In this document: positions 25,686 to 32,857 of the stretch, one piece after another
Numbering within the stretch: the stretch's first letter is position 1
How the letters are laid out: every line of letters begins with the position of its first letter
Origin: Paludibacteraceae bacterium
Lineage (GTDB): Bacteria > Bacteroidota > Bacteroidia > Bacteroidales > Paludibacteraceae
Direction: 5' to 3'
Length of the DNA: 38,792 nucleotides
NCBI GenBank assembly: GCA_024405875.1
Contig: JAKSOA010000016.1
Location: 1 to 38,792 of the forward strand
Program-made: the position numbers and the translations under genes
The notes under the pieces: model-generated
Databases searched by the model: none
Told to the model about the DNA's origin: nothing
Seen by the model: the letters and a program-made list of their open reading frames with translations, nothing else

Positions 25686-26156
25686 ATGAATAACATAAAG
25701 TATATATTGCCGCTATTGACTGTTGTGCTGACTGCGTGTAATAACGTTGTTGAGAATAGGAATATTCCGTACGCCTCAGTTAGTTTTGATATTGATGTAA
25801 GTACATCGGGGTGTGACTATGAACTAAGGGAGGATATGACGGGAAATTCCAAAATCTTTACAAAAGAGCAGCCGGCAAAGGCTTCGGCTGGCTGGGGTGC
25901 GTATGGTTACAGTGGGGTGGTTGTGGTGCGTGCATTGGATAACAAACTGTATGCCTTTGACATCTGTTGTCCGTATGAGGTAAAGAGAGAGATTGCACTT
26001 AAATCTGACGGATTTTTTATGGAATGCCCCGCTTGTGGCTCTCAATTTTCAGTGGGAAATGGCAGCGGATATGTAAATAAAGGCCCTGCTACCGAGCCGT
26101 TGAAAACTTATACTGTTTATAGGAACGGAGGTGACATTTTTCGTGTGACTAATTAA
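25686..26156 (+). CDS. Lipoprotein with a Rieske-like domain carrying cysteines in place of histidines
   Basis: The 156-residue protein starts with a lipobox signal (LLTVVLTACNN, Cys18). The C-terminal half follows the Rieske layout: a first site DICCPYE and a second site ECPACGSQF, then G-rich spacer and NKGPATEPLKTY, which mirrors the GPAxxPLxxY end of Rieske domains. Classical Rieske proteins use CxH and CxxH to hold a 2Fe-2S cluster. Here His is replaced, so the site would be all-cysteine (or structural zinc). The function is unknown; membrane-attached electron transfer is possible. No promoter is clear, so it may be read from upstream, and adk follows with its own -7 box. Confidence 0.7.
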   Translation: MNNIKYILPLLTVVLTACNNVVENRNIPYASVSFDIDVSTSGCDYELREDMTGNSKIFTKEQPAKASAGWGAYGYSGVVVVRALDNKLYAFDICCPYEVKREIALKSDGFFMECPACGSQFSVGNGSGYVNKGPATEPLKTYTVYRNGGDIFRVTN

Positions 26157-26166
26157 AAATTTTTCG

Positions 26167-26174
26167 TATCTTTG
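26167..26174 (+). promoter_or_regulatory. -7 box of adk
   Basis: TATCTTTG, 27 nt before ATG 26202. No firm -33 element. Confidence 0.6.
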
Positions 26175-26201
26175 AACGAATTTTTGTTTTAGTCAAAAAC
26201 T

Positions 26202-26792
26202 ATGTTAAATGTTGTTATATTTGGTGCTCCGGGTTCTGGCAAAGGTACTCAGAGTGAGTTAATTGAGAAAAAGTACGGGCTTGTACACCTTTCTACTGGT
26301 GATATCCTCAGAGCGGAGATTGCAAGGGGCACTGATATAGGCAAACTTGCTGATGGGCTTATAAGCAAGGGTCAGTTTATCCCCGATGACCTTATGATTG
26401 ACATTCTTAACGGGCAGATTGACCAATATCCTACCGCCAAGGGTTTCATCTTTGATGGTTTTCCACGAACCGTACCACAAGCTGACGCTCTTGACTCTAT
26501 GCTTAAACGCCGAAACATACGTGTAAGCATAATGCTTAACATAGACGTTGACACAAATGAGTTGGTTAAGCGTCTAATAAACAGAGGCAAGACATCGGGG
26601 CGTAGCGACGATAATCTGCAGACTATTCATCAGCGTATTCAGGTCTATGAGACCAAGACACTGCCTGTCATTCAATTCTATGACCGTCAGCACAAACACC
26701 ACAGAATACAGGGTACAGGTACAATGGAAGAGGTTTTTGAACGCATTTGTAAAGAGATTGATTCAGTTATAAGTTATTCGGTGATTTGGTGA
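26202..26792 (+). CDS. adk: Adenylate kinase
   Basis: The 196-residue protein has the P-loop GAPGSGKGTQ at about residues 8-17, the AMP-site STGDILRAEI, FDGFPRTVPQAD and a short LID segment (NRGKTSGRSDDN) without the zinc cysteines. It converts ATP + AMP to 2 ADP. Length is close to the usual short Bacteroidota form. The last residues (SYSVIW) and the TGA come from a GGTGATTTGGTGATTCGG repeat tract (26777-26803), so the native C-terminus was probably modified by repeat insertion. obgE follows, the usual neighbour. Confidence 0.95.
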   Translation: MLNVVIFGAPGSGKGTQSELIEKKYGLVHLSTGDILRAEIARGTDIGKLADGLISKGQFIPDDLMIDILNGQIDQYPTAKGFIFDGFPRTVPQADALDSMLKRRNIRVSIMLNIDVDTNELVKRLINRGKTSGRSDDNLQTIHQRIQVYETKTLPVIQFYDRQHKHHRIQGTGTMEEVFERICKEIDSVISYSVIW

Positions 26793-26803
26793 TTCGGTGA
26801 TTC
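26777..26803. repeat. GGTGATTC/GGTGATTT short tandem repeat at the end of adk
   Basis: Three units of CGGTGATTC/TGGTGATT type contain the adk stop codon. The stem of the serS terminator (7204-7232) has the related sequence TTTGGTGATTT. Confidence 0.5.
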
Positions 26804-26822
26804 GAAAATGAATTTATCATTT

Positions 26823-26850
26823 CTCCTTTCTCCTTTCTCCTTTCTCCTTT
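26823..26850 (+). repeat. CTCCTTT heptamer array before obgE
   Basis: Four perfect CTCCTTT units. They would translate into a hydrophobic stretch if ATG 26808 were used, but the conserved obgE start lies downstream at 26865. Confidence 0.8.
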
Positions 26851-26864
26851 ATAACGTCAGTACT

Positions 26865-27857
26865 ATGGATTCAAACTTTGTAGATTATGTGAAGATTTTC
26901 TGCCGTTCCGGTAACGGAGGGGCGGGTTCAACGCATCTGCACAGAGAGAAGTTTGTTCCTAAAGGTGGCCCCGATGGCGGCGATGGCGGTCGAGGCGGTC
27001 ACGTATATATAAAGGGTAACCGTAACTATTGGACACTTATTCACCTCAAGTATGAGCGTCACGTCTTTGCAGGGCACGGTGAGGCTGGCGGAAAGAACCG
27101 CAGTTTTGGCTCTGACGGTAATGATAAAACCATAGAGGTGCCACTTGGCACCGTTGCGTATGACGCTGATACTCACGAACCTTTGTGTGAGATAACAGAG
27201 GACGGTGAGACTAAGATACTGCTTAAAGGAGGTCGTGGTGGTCAGGGTAACTGGCATTTCCGCACTTCCACTCTTCAAACTCCACGATTCGCACAGCCTG
27301 GAGAGTCTGGTGAGGAACGCTCTGTAGTTCTGGAACTTAAGGTTCTTGCCGATGTGGGGCTTGTTGGCTTCCCCAATGCGGGAAAATCAACGCTGCTTTC
27401 TGTTGTATCGGCGGCGAAACCTAAGATTGCTGATTATCCTTTTACTACTATGGAACCTAATTTGGGCATAGTGTCATACAGAGACAACCGCTCTTTTGTT
27501 ATGGCTGACATTCCAGGTATTATTGAAGGCGCCCACGATGGCAAAGGGTTGGGACTCAGATTTCTACGCCACATTGAACGTAATTCGGCACTGCTTTTTA
27601 TGGTTCCCGCCACGTCAGAGAACATAAGAATGGATTATGAGATTTTACTTGATGAACTTGTACAGTATAATCCTGAATTGCTTGATAAACAGCGTGTTCT
27701 TGCAGTAACAAAGTGTGATTTGATTCCTTCAAAAGATGAAGCCAAACTTGCAAAGACTCTGCCTGATATACCTTGTGTATTCATTTCTTCTGTGGCAGGC
27801 AAGGGTATTGACATCCTCAAGGATTTGCTCTGGGAGGCTATAAATGCTGAAATCTGA
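26865..27857 (+). CDS. obgE: GTPase Obg/CgtA
   Basis: The 330-residue protein has the glycine-rich OBG fold (residues 1 to ~157; [14 protein letters not shown]) and a GTPase domain with [11 protein letters not shown] (P-loop), [16 protein letters not shown] (switch II), TKCDL (base recognition, T in place of N) and SSVAGKGI. It acts in 50S subunit maturation and stress control. It stops right after the G domain and lacks the extra C-terminal domain of longer family members. ATG 26865 ([12 protein letters not shown]) matches the family start; the upstream in-frame ATG 26808 only reads through heptamer repeats. The stop overlaps the symporter ATG (TGATG). Confidence 0.94.
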   Translation: MDSNFVDYVKIFCRSGNGGAGSTHLHREKFVPKGGPDGGDGGRGGHVYIKGNRNYWTLIHLKYERHVFAGHGEAGGKNRSFGSDGNDKTIEVPLGTVAYDADTHEPLCEITEDGETKILLKGGRGGQGNWHFRTSTLQTPRFAQPGESGEERSVVLELKVLADVGLVGFPNAGKSTLLSVVSAAKPKIADYPFTTMEPNLGIVSYRDNRSFVMADIPGIIEGAHDGKGLGLRFLRHIERNSALLFMVPATSENIRMDYEILLDELVQYNPELLDKQRVLAVTKCDLIPSKDEAKLAKTLPDIPCVFISSVAGKGIDILKDLLWEAINAEI

Positions 27858-29242
27858 TGGAGTGGTGGTATTCAATAAAGGATTCTATTTTAACTCTTGC
27901 TGTTGACACCAGCGCTTTATTGTGGGGATTGCCAATGATTGTTCTACTTGTTGGTACTCACGTATTTATGAGTGTGCGTACTGGTTTTGTGCAGAGGCGT
28001 TTAGGCACTGCGATAAAACTATCTGTCACTAATGATGACGGCTCAAAGGGTGAGGTTTCTCAGTTCGGGGCTCTTGCTGTCTCTCTTGCCGCAACCATTG
28101 GAACTGGAAATATAGTGGGCGTGGGTACCGCCATAGCCGCAGGTGGACCGGGTGCTGTTTTCTGGTGCTGGATTGTAGGTGTGTTTGGCATAGCCACAAA
28201 ATACTCTGAGACACTTCTTGCTGTCAAGTACCGTACAAAAACAGAGGACGGCAGGGTTATAGGCGGTGCTATGGTTGTGCTTGACAAGGTTATGCACAAG
28301 CGCTGGCTTGCCATAGCGTTCTGCATATTCACCCTTTTCGCCTCTTTTGGAATAGGCAATATGAATCAGGCTAACTCAATATCCACTCTCGCCTTTGATA
28401 ATTTGGGTATTCCGCCGTATGTAACAGGTATTTCCCTATCTATTGTAGTAGGCGTAGTAATTCTTGGCGGAGTAAAGTGGATTAGTAATGTCTGTCAGAT
28501 TTTAGTGCCGTTTATGGCGGTATTCTTTCTTGTGGGTTGCATTTGGTTGCTGTGTTTGAATAGTGAGTTTATTATCCCCGCAATTAAGACAATACTTTGT
28601 GAGGCGTTCTCTGTAAAGTCAGTTTCGGGCGGCCTTTTGGGTGGCGGCATTATGGTTGCAATGCGTTACGGCATTGCGCGTGGCTTGTTCTCAAATGAGT
28701 CAGGTCTTGGCTCAGCACCTCTTGTAGCGTCTCAAGCCAAAACCAAAAACGCTGTGCGTCAGGCTCTGGTCTCATCTACGGGAACGTTTTGGGACACAGT
28801 TGTATTATGTGGCATAACAGGTGTTGTTATGGTTTCAAGCATTCTTGCCTATCCTGATATAGATTATACAAGCGGAGCCGCCATATCAAGTCTTGCCTTT
28901 GGAAAGATACACCAGTCCGGGGCGGTGATTCTAACAGTGGCTCTCTTCACCTTTGTATTCTCAACTCTTCTTGGCTGGTCTTGCTACGGAGAGCGTGTCC
29001 TGGAGTATTGGCTGGGTGTCAAGTCTATTGTCTATTACAGAGTTGCCTGGACAATATTCGTATTCATAGGTGCGGTAGTAAAGATAAGTTTTGTATGGAC
29101 ATTCTCTGACATAGCGAACGCTCTTATGGCTATTCCTAACGTTATTATGGTTCTTGCACTCAGCGGAGTGGTGGCTAATGAGACCCGTAAATATCTATGG
29201 AATAATAATCTTGATGCCGTTGACCACGATATGGAGTGCTAA
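27857..29242 (+). CDS. Sodium:amino-acid (alanine/glycine) symporter, AGCS family
   Basis: The 461-residue membrane protein has about 10-11 hydrophobic segments. Its family signatures are LAATIGTGNIVGVGTAIAAGGPGA near residues 75-98 and RGLFSNESGLGSAPLVA near 273-290. AGCS transporters import alanine or glycine with Na+. Start overlaps the obgE stop by one nucleotide, so expression is likely coupled. It is convergent with menG with a 4-nt overlap of the 3' ends, and no terminator is visible between them. Confidence 0.9.
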   Translation: MEWWYSIKDSILTLAVDTSALLWGLPMIVLLVGTHVFMSVRTGFVQRRLGTAIKLSVTNDDGSKGEVSQFGALAVSLAATIGTGNIVGVGTAIAAGGPGAVFWCWIVGVFGIATKYSETLLAVKYRTKTEDGRVIGGAMVVLDKVMHKRWLAIAFCIFTLFASFGIGNMNQANSISTLAFDNLGIPPYVTGISLSIVVGVVILGGVKWISNVCQILVPFMAVFFLVGCIWLLCLNSEFIIPAIKTILCEAFSVKSVSGGLLGGGIMVAMRYGIARGLFSNESGLGSAPLVASQAKTKNAVRQALVSSTGTFWDTVVLCGITGVVMVSSILAYPDIDYTSGAAISSLAFGKIHQSGAVILTVALFTFVFSTLLGWSCYGERVLEYWLGVKSIVYYRVAWTIFVFIGAVVKISFVWTFSDIANALMAIPNVIMVLALSGVVANETRKYLWNNNLDAVDHDMEC

Positions 29243-29946
29243 CTGTTTACGGCTCTGTAAATGGTGGCGATACCTAATGTAAGTGAGGTGAATGTGGCGT
29301 GAGTGAACCCTGCGTCATTTATCTTTTCCACCATATCCTTTCCCCAGATGAAACTCTTGACAGATTTGTTAAGGTATGTGTAGGCGGTTTTGTCTTTTGA
29401 GAACATTCTGCCAATCAGTGGTAATATGTGTGAGAAGTATATGTCATAGCCACACGCAATAAACTGGTTCTCAGGGTATGAGAACTCAAGTATGCATAGT
29501 TCTCCGCCTTTTTTCAAGACCCGATGGAACTCACTGAGCCCTTTCTCCAAATCAGAGAAGTTACGTACCCCGAAAGCACAGGTGAGAGTGTCAAATGAGT
29601 CCGAAGGGTAGGGCATTTCAAGGGCGGAGCCTCTGTCAAATGTCACCTTGCCTGCAAACCCCTTCTCAGCCACTTTCCTCTCTCCAATCCTCATCATCTC
29701 CTCAGAAAGGTCAATGCCCGTAACTTGCTCCGCTTTTTTCTGTTGTAGTGCCTCAAGGGTCAGGTCTGCCGTGCCTATAGCCACATCAAGCAGTCTGGCG
29801 GCGGGCTTTAACCCATTTATTGCACGTCGTCTCCAGCGTTTGTCAATGTTTAGTGAGAGAATATGGTTCAAACTGTCATAACTTGACGCTATGCGGTCAA
29901 ACAGTGCACCTATGTTTTGTCTTTCAGTTGTAACAATTCGCTCCAT
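29239..29946 (-). CDS. menG: Demethylmenaquinone methyltransferase (UbiE/MenG family)
   Basis: The 235-residue class I methyltransferase has LDVAIGTADLTLEAL (SAM motif I), GIDLSEEMM, DTLTCAFGVRNFSDLEKGL (the UbiE signature) and VLKKGGELCILEFSYP. In a quinone-poor anaerobic Bacteroidales cell it would methylate demethylmenaquinone in menaquinone synthesis. I chose ATG 29946 (MERIVTTERQNIG). The longer frame to 29994 runs through the promoter. Divergent from the Bax-inhibitor gene. Confidence 0.93.
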   Translation of the reverse strand: MERIVTTERQNIGALFDRIASSYDSLNHILSLNIDKRWRRRAINGLKPAARLLDVAIGTADLTLEALQQKKAEQVTGIDLSEEMMRIGERKVAEKGFAGKVTFDRGSALEMPYPSDSFDTLTCAFGVRNFSDLEKGLSEFHRVLKKGGELCILEFSYPENQFIACGYDIYFSHILPLIGRMFSKDKTAYTYLNKSVKSFIWGKDMVEKINDAGFTHATFTSLTLGIATIYRAVNS

Positions 29947-29964
29947 CGTGGTAAGAATTTTGCA

Positions 29965-29972
29965 CAAAAGTA
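29965..29972 (-). promoter_or_regulatory. -7 box of menG
   Basis: TACTTTTG on the minus strand, 18 nt before the chosen start codon. Confidence 0.55.
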
Positions 29973-29998
29973 CTCTTTTTGAATTGATTCTCAAAAAA

Positions 29999-30013
29999 TG
30001 GCACTATATTTGC
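29999..30013 (+). promoter_or_regulatory. Overlapping sigma-54-type and housekeeping promoter of the Bax-inhibitor gene
   Basis: TGGCAC (29999-30004), five bases, TTGC (30010-30013) fits the -24/-12 RpoN pattern exactly. TATATTTG (30005-30012) inside it fits the TAnnTTTG box. The site may serve one or both holoenzymes. Confidence 0.5.
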
Positions 30014-30050
30014 ATAAACATAACTGGCGTAGCCGCAAAAATTTTTTATT

Positions 30051-30770
30051 ATGAGTAACGAGATTTTTCAAAACAACGGAAAATACACATTCTCTTTTGA
30101 TGAGGAGTCTGTGGTGGCTGAACGCAGCCTTATGCGTAATGTTTATGGTTGGATGACACTTGCACTTGCCGTAACCGGACTTATGGCATACTACACGGCA
30201 AATGCCGCGTGGGCTTTGAGTATTATAGCGTCACCTGCAATATGGGTTCTGCTTATTGCGGAGATTGTGCTGGTTTTTGTGTTGTCGGCAAGAATTGACA
30301 AAATGTCATTTAAGACGGCGGCAATAATGTTCGCCCTTTACTCACTTCTTAACGGAATGACGCTCAGTGTCATATTCCTGGCGTATTCAATAAGCACCAT
30401 AGCCTCCGCGTTCTTTGTTACGGCTGGTACTTTTGGCGGAATGGCGCTTGTGGGCTCGTTTATTAAGAAGGACCTGAGTGGTATGGGCAAGTTTTTACTC
30501 TTTGCACTTATTGGTCTTATAATAGCCTCTATTGTGAACATATTCATTATGAATTCAACTATGGATTTCATAATCTCAATAGTCGGCGTGCTTCTGTTTG
30601 CCGGTCTTACCGCGTATGACTCTCAGAAAATCAAACAGATGCTGCAAACCTACGGCACAGAGGTGAATGAAACCACTCAGAAGATTGCCCTGATGGGTGC
30701 TCTGTCACTCTACCTTGACTTCATTAACCTCTTCCTCTATATTCTGAGGTTGTTTGGCAGAAGAGACTGA
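30051..30770 (+). CDS. Bax inhibitor-1 / YccA family membrane protein
   Basis: The 239-residue protein has a polar N-terminus (about 28 residues) and seven hydrophobic segments. Family hallmarks are the first segment with VYGWMTLALAVTGLMAYYT, the central YSLLNGMTLSVIFL and AGLTAYDSQKIKQM, and a final helix ending LYILRLFGRRD. Bacterial homologues (YccA, YetJ) are inner-membrane proteins linked to FtsH regulation or calcium leak; the role here is inferred from the family. Monocistronic with a terminator at 30809-30847. Confidence 0.9.
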   Translation: MSNEIFQNNGKYTFSFDEESVVAERSLMRNVYGWMTLALAVTGLMAYYTANAAWALSIIASPAIWVLLIAEIVLVFVLSARIDKMSFKTAAIMFALYSLLNGMTLSVIFLAYSISTIASAFFVTAGTFGGMALVGSFIKKDLSGMGKFLLFALIGLIIASIVNIFIMNSTMDFIISIVGVLLFAGLTAYDSQKIKQMLQTYGTEVNETTQKIALMGALSLYLDFINLFLYILRLFGRRD

Positions 30771-30808
30771 GTTCAGACAGTTAGGTAATAACATCATAGA
30801 ATCAAACG

Positions 30809-30847
30809 GGTCAAGGGAGGATAAACGCTCCTTTGACCTTTGTTTTC
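30809..30847 (+). terminator. Intrinsic terminator after the Bax-inhibitor gene
   Basis: GGTCAAGGGAG (30809-30819) pairs with CTCCTTTGACC (30828-30838) with one wobble, followed by a T-rich tail. Confidence 0.8.
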
Positions 30848-30862
30848 TAATTGAAAATGTTA

Positions 30863-30870
30863 TATATTTG
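30863..30870 (+). promoter_or_regulatory. -7 box before the decayed lipoprotein gene
   Basis: TATATTTG, 36 nt before ATG 30907. It suggests the remnant may still be transcribed. Confidence 0.45.
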
Positions 30871-30906
30871 TTCTAATAAACTATTAAACAAAATCTAATA
30901 ATAACT

Positions 30907-31160
30907 ATGAAAAGCTTAAGAACCATTTCAACTGCTCTTGTGGCGATGCTTTTAGCACTATGTGCGTGTCAGAAAAATGAACCAGCGGCAGTCAAATAAT
31001 ATGTGTGGGTGCGTATTTGCAGATTTGGACTTCAACAGCACTTACAGGTAAATACCAGGATGAGGCGTATGATGATTGGTTCACTTATAAAAGTGATGAT
31101 ATTGTAACCTTTGACAGCTTTAAGAAAAACGCCCGCAGTGTGCGGTGCTTGAAGAACTGA
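30907..31160 (+). pseudogene. Decayed small lipoprotein gene
   Basis: ATG 30907 opens a 30-codon frame, MKSLRTISTALVAMLLALC followed by ACQKNEPAAVK, a clear lipoprotein signal peptide with lipobox (LCAC), which stops at once. In another frame, from about 30981 to the stop at 31160, the codons read WTSTALTGKYQDEAYDDW and then FTYKSDDIVTFDSFKKNARSV. That composition (aromatic, DD, TFD) resembles small lipocalin-like lipoproteins of Bacteroidota. I infer one ancestral gene broken by a frameshift near 30980-31000 and then shortened. A 30-residue signal-peptide-only product is possible but unlikely to have a role. Confidence 0.5.
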
Positions 31161-31171
31161 TAAGAAGCACC
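31144..31171. other. Hairpin at the end of the decayed lipoprotein gene
   Basis: GGTGCTT (31144-31150) pairs with AAGCACC (31165-31171), loop 14 nt, without a T tract. It is the first of four inverted repeats between 31144 and 31342. Confidence 0.4.
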
Positions 31172-31224
31172 AGGATTACGTCGCATACGCTCCGTGATCC
31201 TGAGATGCTCCCAGAATAAGAAGA

Positions 31225-31262
31225 AAAAGAAGTGCACGCCTGTATGGCGTGCACTTTCTTTT
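31225..31262. terminator. Strong, near-symmetric terminator
   Basis: AAGTGCACGCC (31230-31240) pairs perfectly with GGCGTGCACTT (31246-31256), loop TGTAT, with an A-rich left flank and T-rich right flank, so it could work in both directions. Confidence 0.8.
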
Positions 31263-31272
31263 ATTTCATCTC

Positions 31273-31303
31273 CTCACTTTCAAGAGTAAACTCTTGACGT
31301 GAG
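31273..31303. other. Two-tier hairpin between terminators
   Basis: CTCAC (31273-31277) pairs with GTGAG (31299-31303). Inside, TCAAGAG (31280-31286) pairs with CTCTTGA (31291-31297) around TAAA. No T tract, role unknown. Confidence 0.5.
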
Positions 31304-31314
31304 TCGCTAAAATA

Positions 31315-31343
31315 AAAGAAGTTCGCATTTGCGAACTTCTTTT
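31315..31343 (-). terminator. Terminator downstream of tRNA-Pro
   Basis: AAAGAAGTTCGC (31315-31326) pairs perfectly with GCGAACTTCTTT (31331-31342). On the minus strand it lies 16 nt after the tRNA and is followed by T residues. Confidence 0.8.
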
Positions 31344-31358
31344 TCTTCTTATTGCTTG

Positions 31359-31433
31359 TCGGGATACCAGGATTCGAACCTGGGACCCCCTGCTCCCAAA
31401 GCAGGTGCGCTAACCGGACTGCGCTACATCCCG
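31359..31433 (-). tRNA. tRNA-Pro (anticodon TGG)
   Basis: A 75-nt cloverleaf on the minus strand: acceptor CGGGATG/TATCCCG with one G.T pair, D arm with the usual GG, anticodon stem CCTGC/GCAGG with loop TTTGGGA (anticodon TGG), T loop TTCGAAT and discriminator A. CCA not encoded. All invariant positions are normal, in contrast to the tRNA-Arg in this window. Confidence 0.95.
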
Positions 31434-31452
31434 TCGCTTTTCAAAAGCGGTG

Positions 31453-31483
31453 CAAATTTACACACTATTTTTTATTTAGCAAA
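31453..31483 (-). promoter_or_regulatory. Promoter of tRNA-Pro
   Basis: TTTG (31483-31480), 19 nt, TAAATTTG (31460-31453) on the minus strand. Confidence 0.7.
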
Positions 31484-31494
31484 ACTTTTTGGAA

Positions 31495-32214
31495 CTATTT
31501 TGTTGAAAAATAGTAGCCGTAACCTTGGCGGGTTATTAGGTTCTTGTTGTATGGCTCAATTTTCTTACGCAAGCGTGTTATGTTTACGTCAATGGTGCGG
31601 TCAGACATCTCTGTGTCTCCTTTCCAAATTGACTCTATCAGTTGCTCACGTGAGAATACCGTGTCGGGCTTGCTGAGCAGTAGGGAGAGTAACTCAAACT
31701 CCTTCTTTGTAAGGCTTGCCTCCTGACCGTCAACCGTTACTGTTTTGTTTGACATATTAATGACAAGTTTGTCAAACGTGAGAACATCAAGCGGTTTTGT
31801 CTCTTCTTTTGGCTCATCAACGGTGTTTTGAGGTGTGGCGGCGACGGTTGTGCGTTTGAGCACAGCCTTTACACGGGCAAGCACTTCATTTATTGAGAAT
31901 GGTTTGGATATGTAGTCGTCAGCCCCGATGTCAAAGCCGCGCAGTTTGTCTGTCTCAGTGTCTTTTGCTGTAAGGTATATTATAGGTGTGGCTTTTGTGG
32001 CGTCGTTAGCCTTAATCATTGTACCAAGTTTGAACCCTGAAATCTCTCCCATCATAACGTCAAGGAGGAAGAGACGATACATTGTAAGGTCTCCTTTCAG
32101 GGCTTCTTCAGCGCTGTACGCAACGTCAACAAGGTAGCCTGCTTTCTCTAAATTGTACTGGAGGATTTCACAAAGATCCTCTTCGTCATCTACTACAAGA
32201 ATTCTGTCAATCAT
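31495..32214 (-). CDS. OmpR/PhoB-type response regulator
   Basis: The 239-residue protein has a receiver domain (residues 1-120) with acidic residues DDEED at 9-13, phospho-acceptor Asp52 in LFLLDVMMG, Thr82 in YLTAKD and Lys104 in ISKPF. A linker (about 121-145) is followed by a winged-helix DNA-binding domain (LTKKEFELLSLLLSKPDTVFSREQLIESIW, then DRTIDVNITRLRKKI and RQGYGYYF). No histidine kinase is adjacent, so it is an orphan regulator here. RprY of Bacteroides fragilis is a possible relative, but I cannot confirm it. ATG 32214 is chosen because the longer frame overlaps the promoter. Cells usually use such proteins to regulate transcription after phosphorylation. Confidence 0.93.
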   Translation of the reverse strand: MIDRILVVDDEEDLCEILQYNLEKAGYLVDVAYSAEEALKGDLTMYRLFLLDVMMGEISGFKLGTMIKANDATKATPIIYLTAKDTETDKLRGFDIGADDYISKPFSINEVLARVKAVLKRTTVAATPQNTVDEPKEETKPLDVLTFDKLVINMSNKTVTVDGQEASLTKKEFELLSLLLSKPDTVFSREQLIESIWKGDTEMSDRTIDVNITRLRKKIEPYNKNLITRQGYGYYFSTK

Positions 32215-32239
32215 AATAAGATAGAATTTTTCAATTAAG

Positions 32240-32247
32240 CAAAGATA
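32240..32247 (-). promoter_or_regulatory. -7 box of the response-regulator gene
   Basis: TATCTTTG on the minus strand, 25 nt before ATG 32214. Confidence 0.65.
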
Positions 32248-32253
32248 ACACAA

Positions 32254-32625
32254 TTATTTGAGAAATGCAAAATATACCGCCGCAATAATGCAACAGAATG
32301 ACATAATGTGGTTCCAGTGGAACTCCTGACCCTTGAAAATGAATATGCTGAATAGGGTGAATACCGTGATTGAGATTACCTCTTGTATTATTTTAAGTTC
32401 AATTAGGGAGAATGTGCCGCCGTTGCCCAGGAATCCTATGCGGTTGGCTGGAATCTGGCAGGCGTATTCAGGCAGAGCGCACAACCACGATAGCAGAATT
32501 ATAAGGTAGAGTGGGGTGTTGTCTGTGAAAACATTCATTGACTGTAGTTTCAGATGCCCGTACCAGGCGAATGTCATAAAGACATTTGAGACAAATAGTA
32601 ATAGTATAGTTGTTAAAGCGTTCAT
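32254..32625 (-). CDS. DMT-superfamily small membrane protein (DUF486)
   Basis: The 123-residue protein has four hydrophobic helices and matches the DUF486 family in length and signatures (FMTFAWYGHLK near residue 17, PEYACQIPANRIG near 53, LKIIQEVI). Function is unknown; it resembles half of a drug/metabolite transporter and would need to dimerise. ATG 32625 (MNALTTILL) is preferred; the few extra codons of the longer frame come from an AT repeat. No promoter is visible because the upstream 230 nt are a repeat nest. Confidence 0.85.
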   Translation of the reverse strand: MNALTTILLLFVSNVFMTFAWYGHLKLQSMNVFTDNTPLYLIILLSWLCALPEYACQIPANRIGFLGNGGTFSLIELKIIQEVISITVFTLFSIFIFKGQEFHWNHIMSFCCIIAAVYFAFLK

Positions 32626-32631
32626 AGGTTC

Positions 32632-32667
32632 AATTAACAATTAATAATTAACAATTAATAATTAACA
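32632..32667. repeat. AT-rich repeat tract (ATTAACAATTAATA type)
   Basis: Tandem AATTAACAATTAAT-type units just upstream of the DUF486 gene. Confidence 0.7.
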
Positions 32668-32681
32668 TACTTCGTCTTGTT

Positions 32682-32708
32682 CGTCATATCGAACGAAGTG
32701 AGATATCT
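32682..32708 (+). repeat. Dispersed GA-core palindromic repeat, copy 4
   Basis: CGTC, ATATC, GA, AC, loop GAA, GT, GA, GATAT, CT. It faces copy 5 and forms with it a head-to-head palindrome of about 61 nt. Confidence 0.8.
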
Positions 32709-32714
32709 TTATTA

Positions 32715-32742
32715 AGATCTCTCGCTAACGCTCGAGATGACG
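32715..32742 (-). repeat. Dispersed GA-core palindromic repeat, copy 5
   Basis: On the minus strand: CGTC, ATCTC, GA, GC, loop GTTA, GC, GA, GAGAT, CT. It is diverged from copy 4, with paired changes on both sides of the stem. Confidence 0.8.
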
Positions 32743-32754
32743 GAAGAAGGAGCT

Positions 32755-32768
32755 CTCCTTTCTCCTTT
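32755..32768 (+). repeat. CTCCTTT heptamer pair
   Basis: Two CTCCTTT units in the repeat-rich gap. From 32769 to 32857 I see nothing further except TTAAAACTTCGTTTTAA, a small inverted repeat. Confidence 0.6.
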
Positions 32769-32857
32769 GTTAAAACTTCGTTTTAACCATGTTACTTCGT
32801 CATTCGGCATAACTCAAGTAAACTTAGTTCTGCTCTCATTCCTAGTAACGGTCTCCT

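Noticed and set aside
26808-26864. Hydrophobic N-terminal extension of ObgE
   Set aside because: It is the translation of CTCCTTT repeats. Obg is cytosolic and the conserved start is [12 protein letters not shown].
31315-31343. Perfect palindrome considered as an operator for tRNA-Pro
   Set aside because: It is downstream of the tRNA on the minus strand and followed by T residues, so a terminator explains it.
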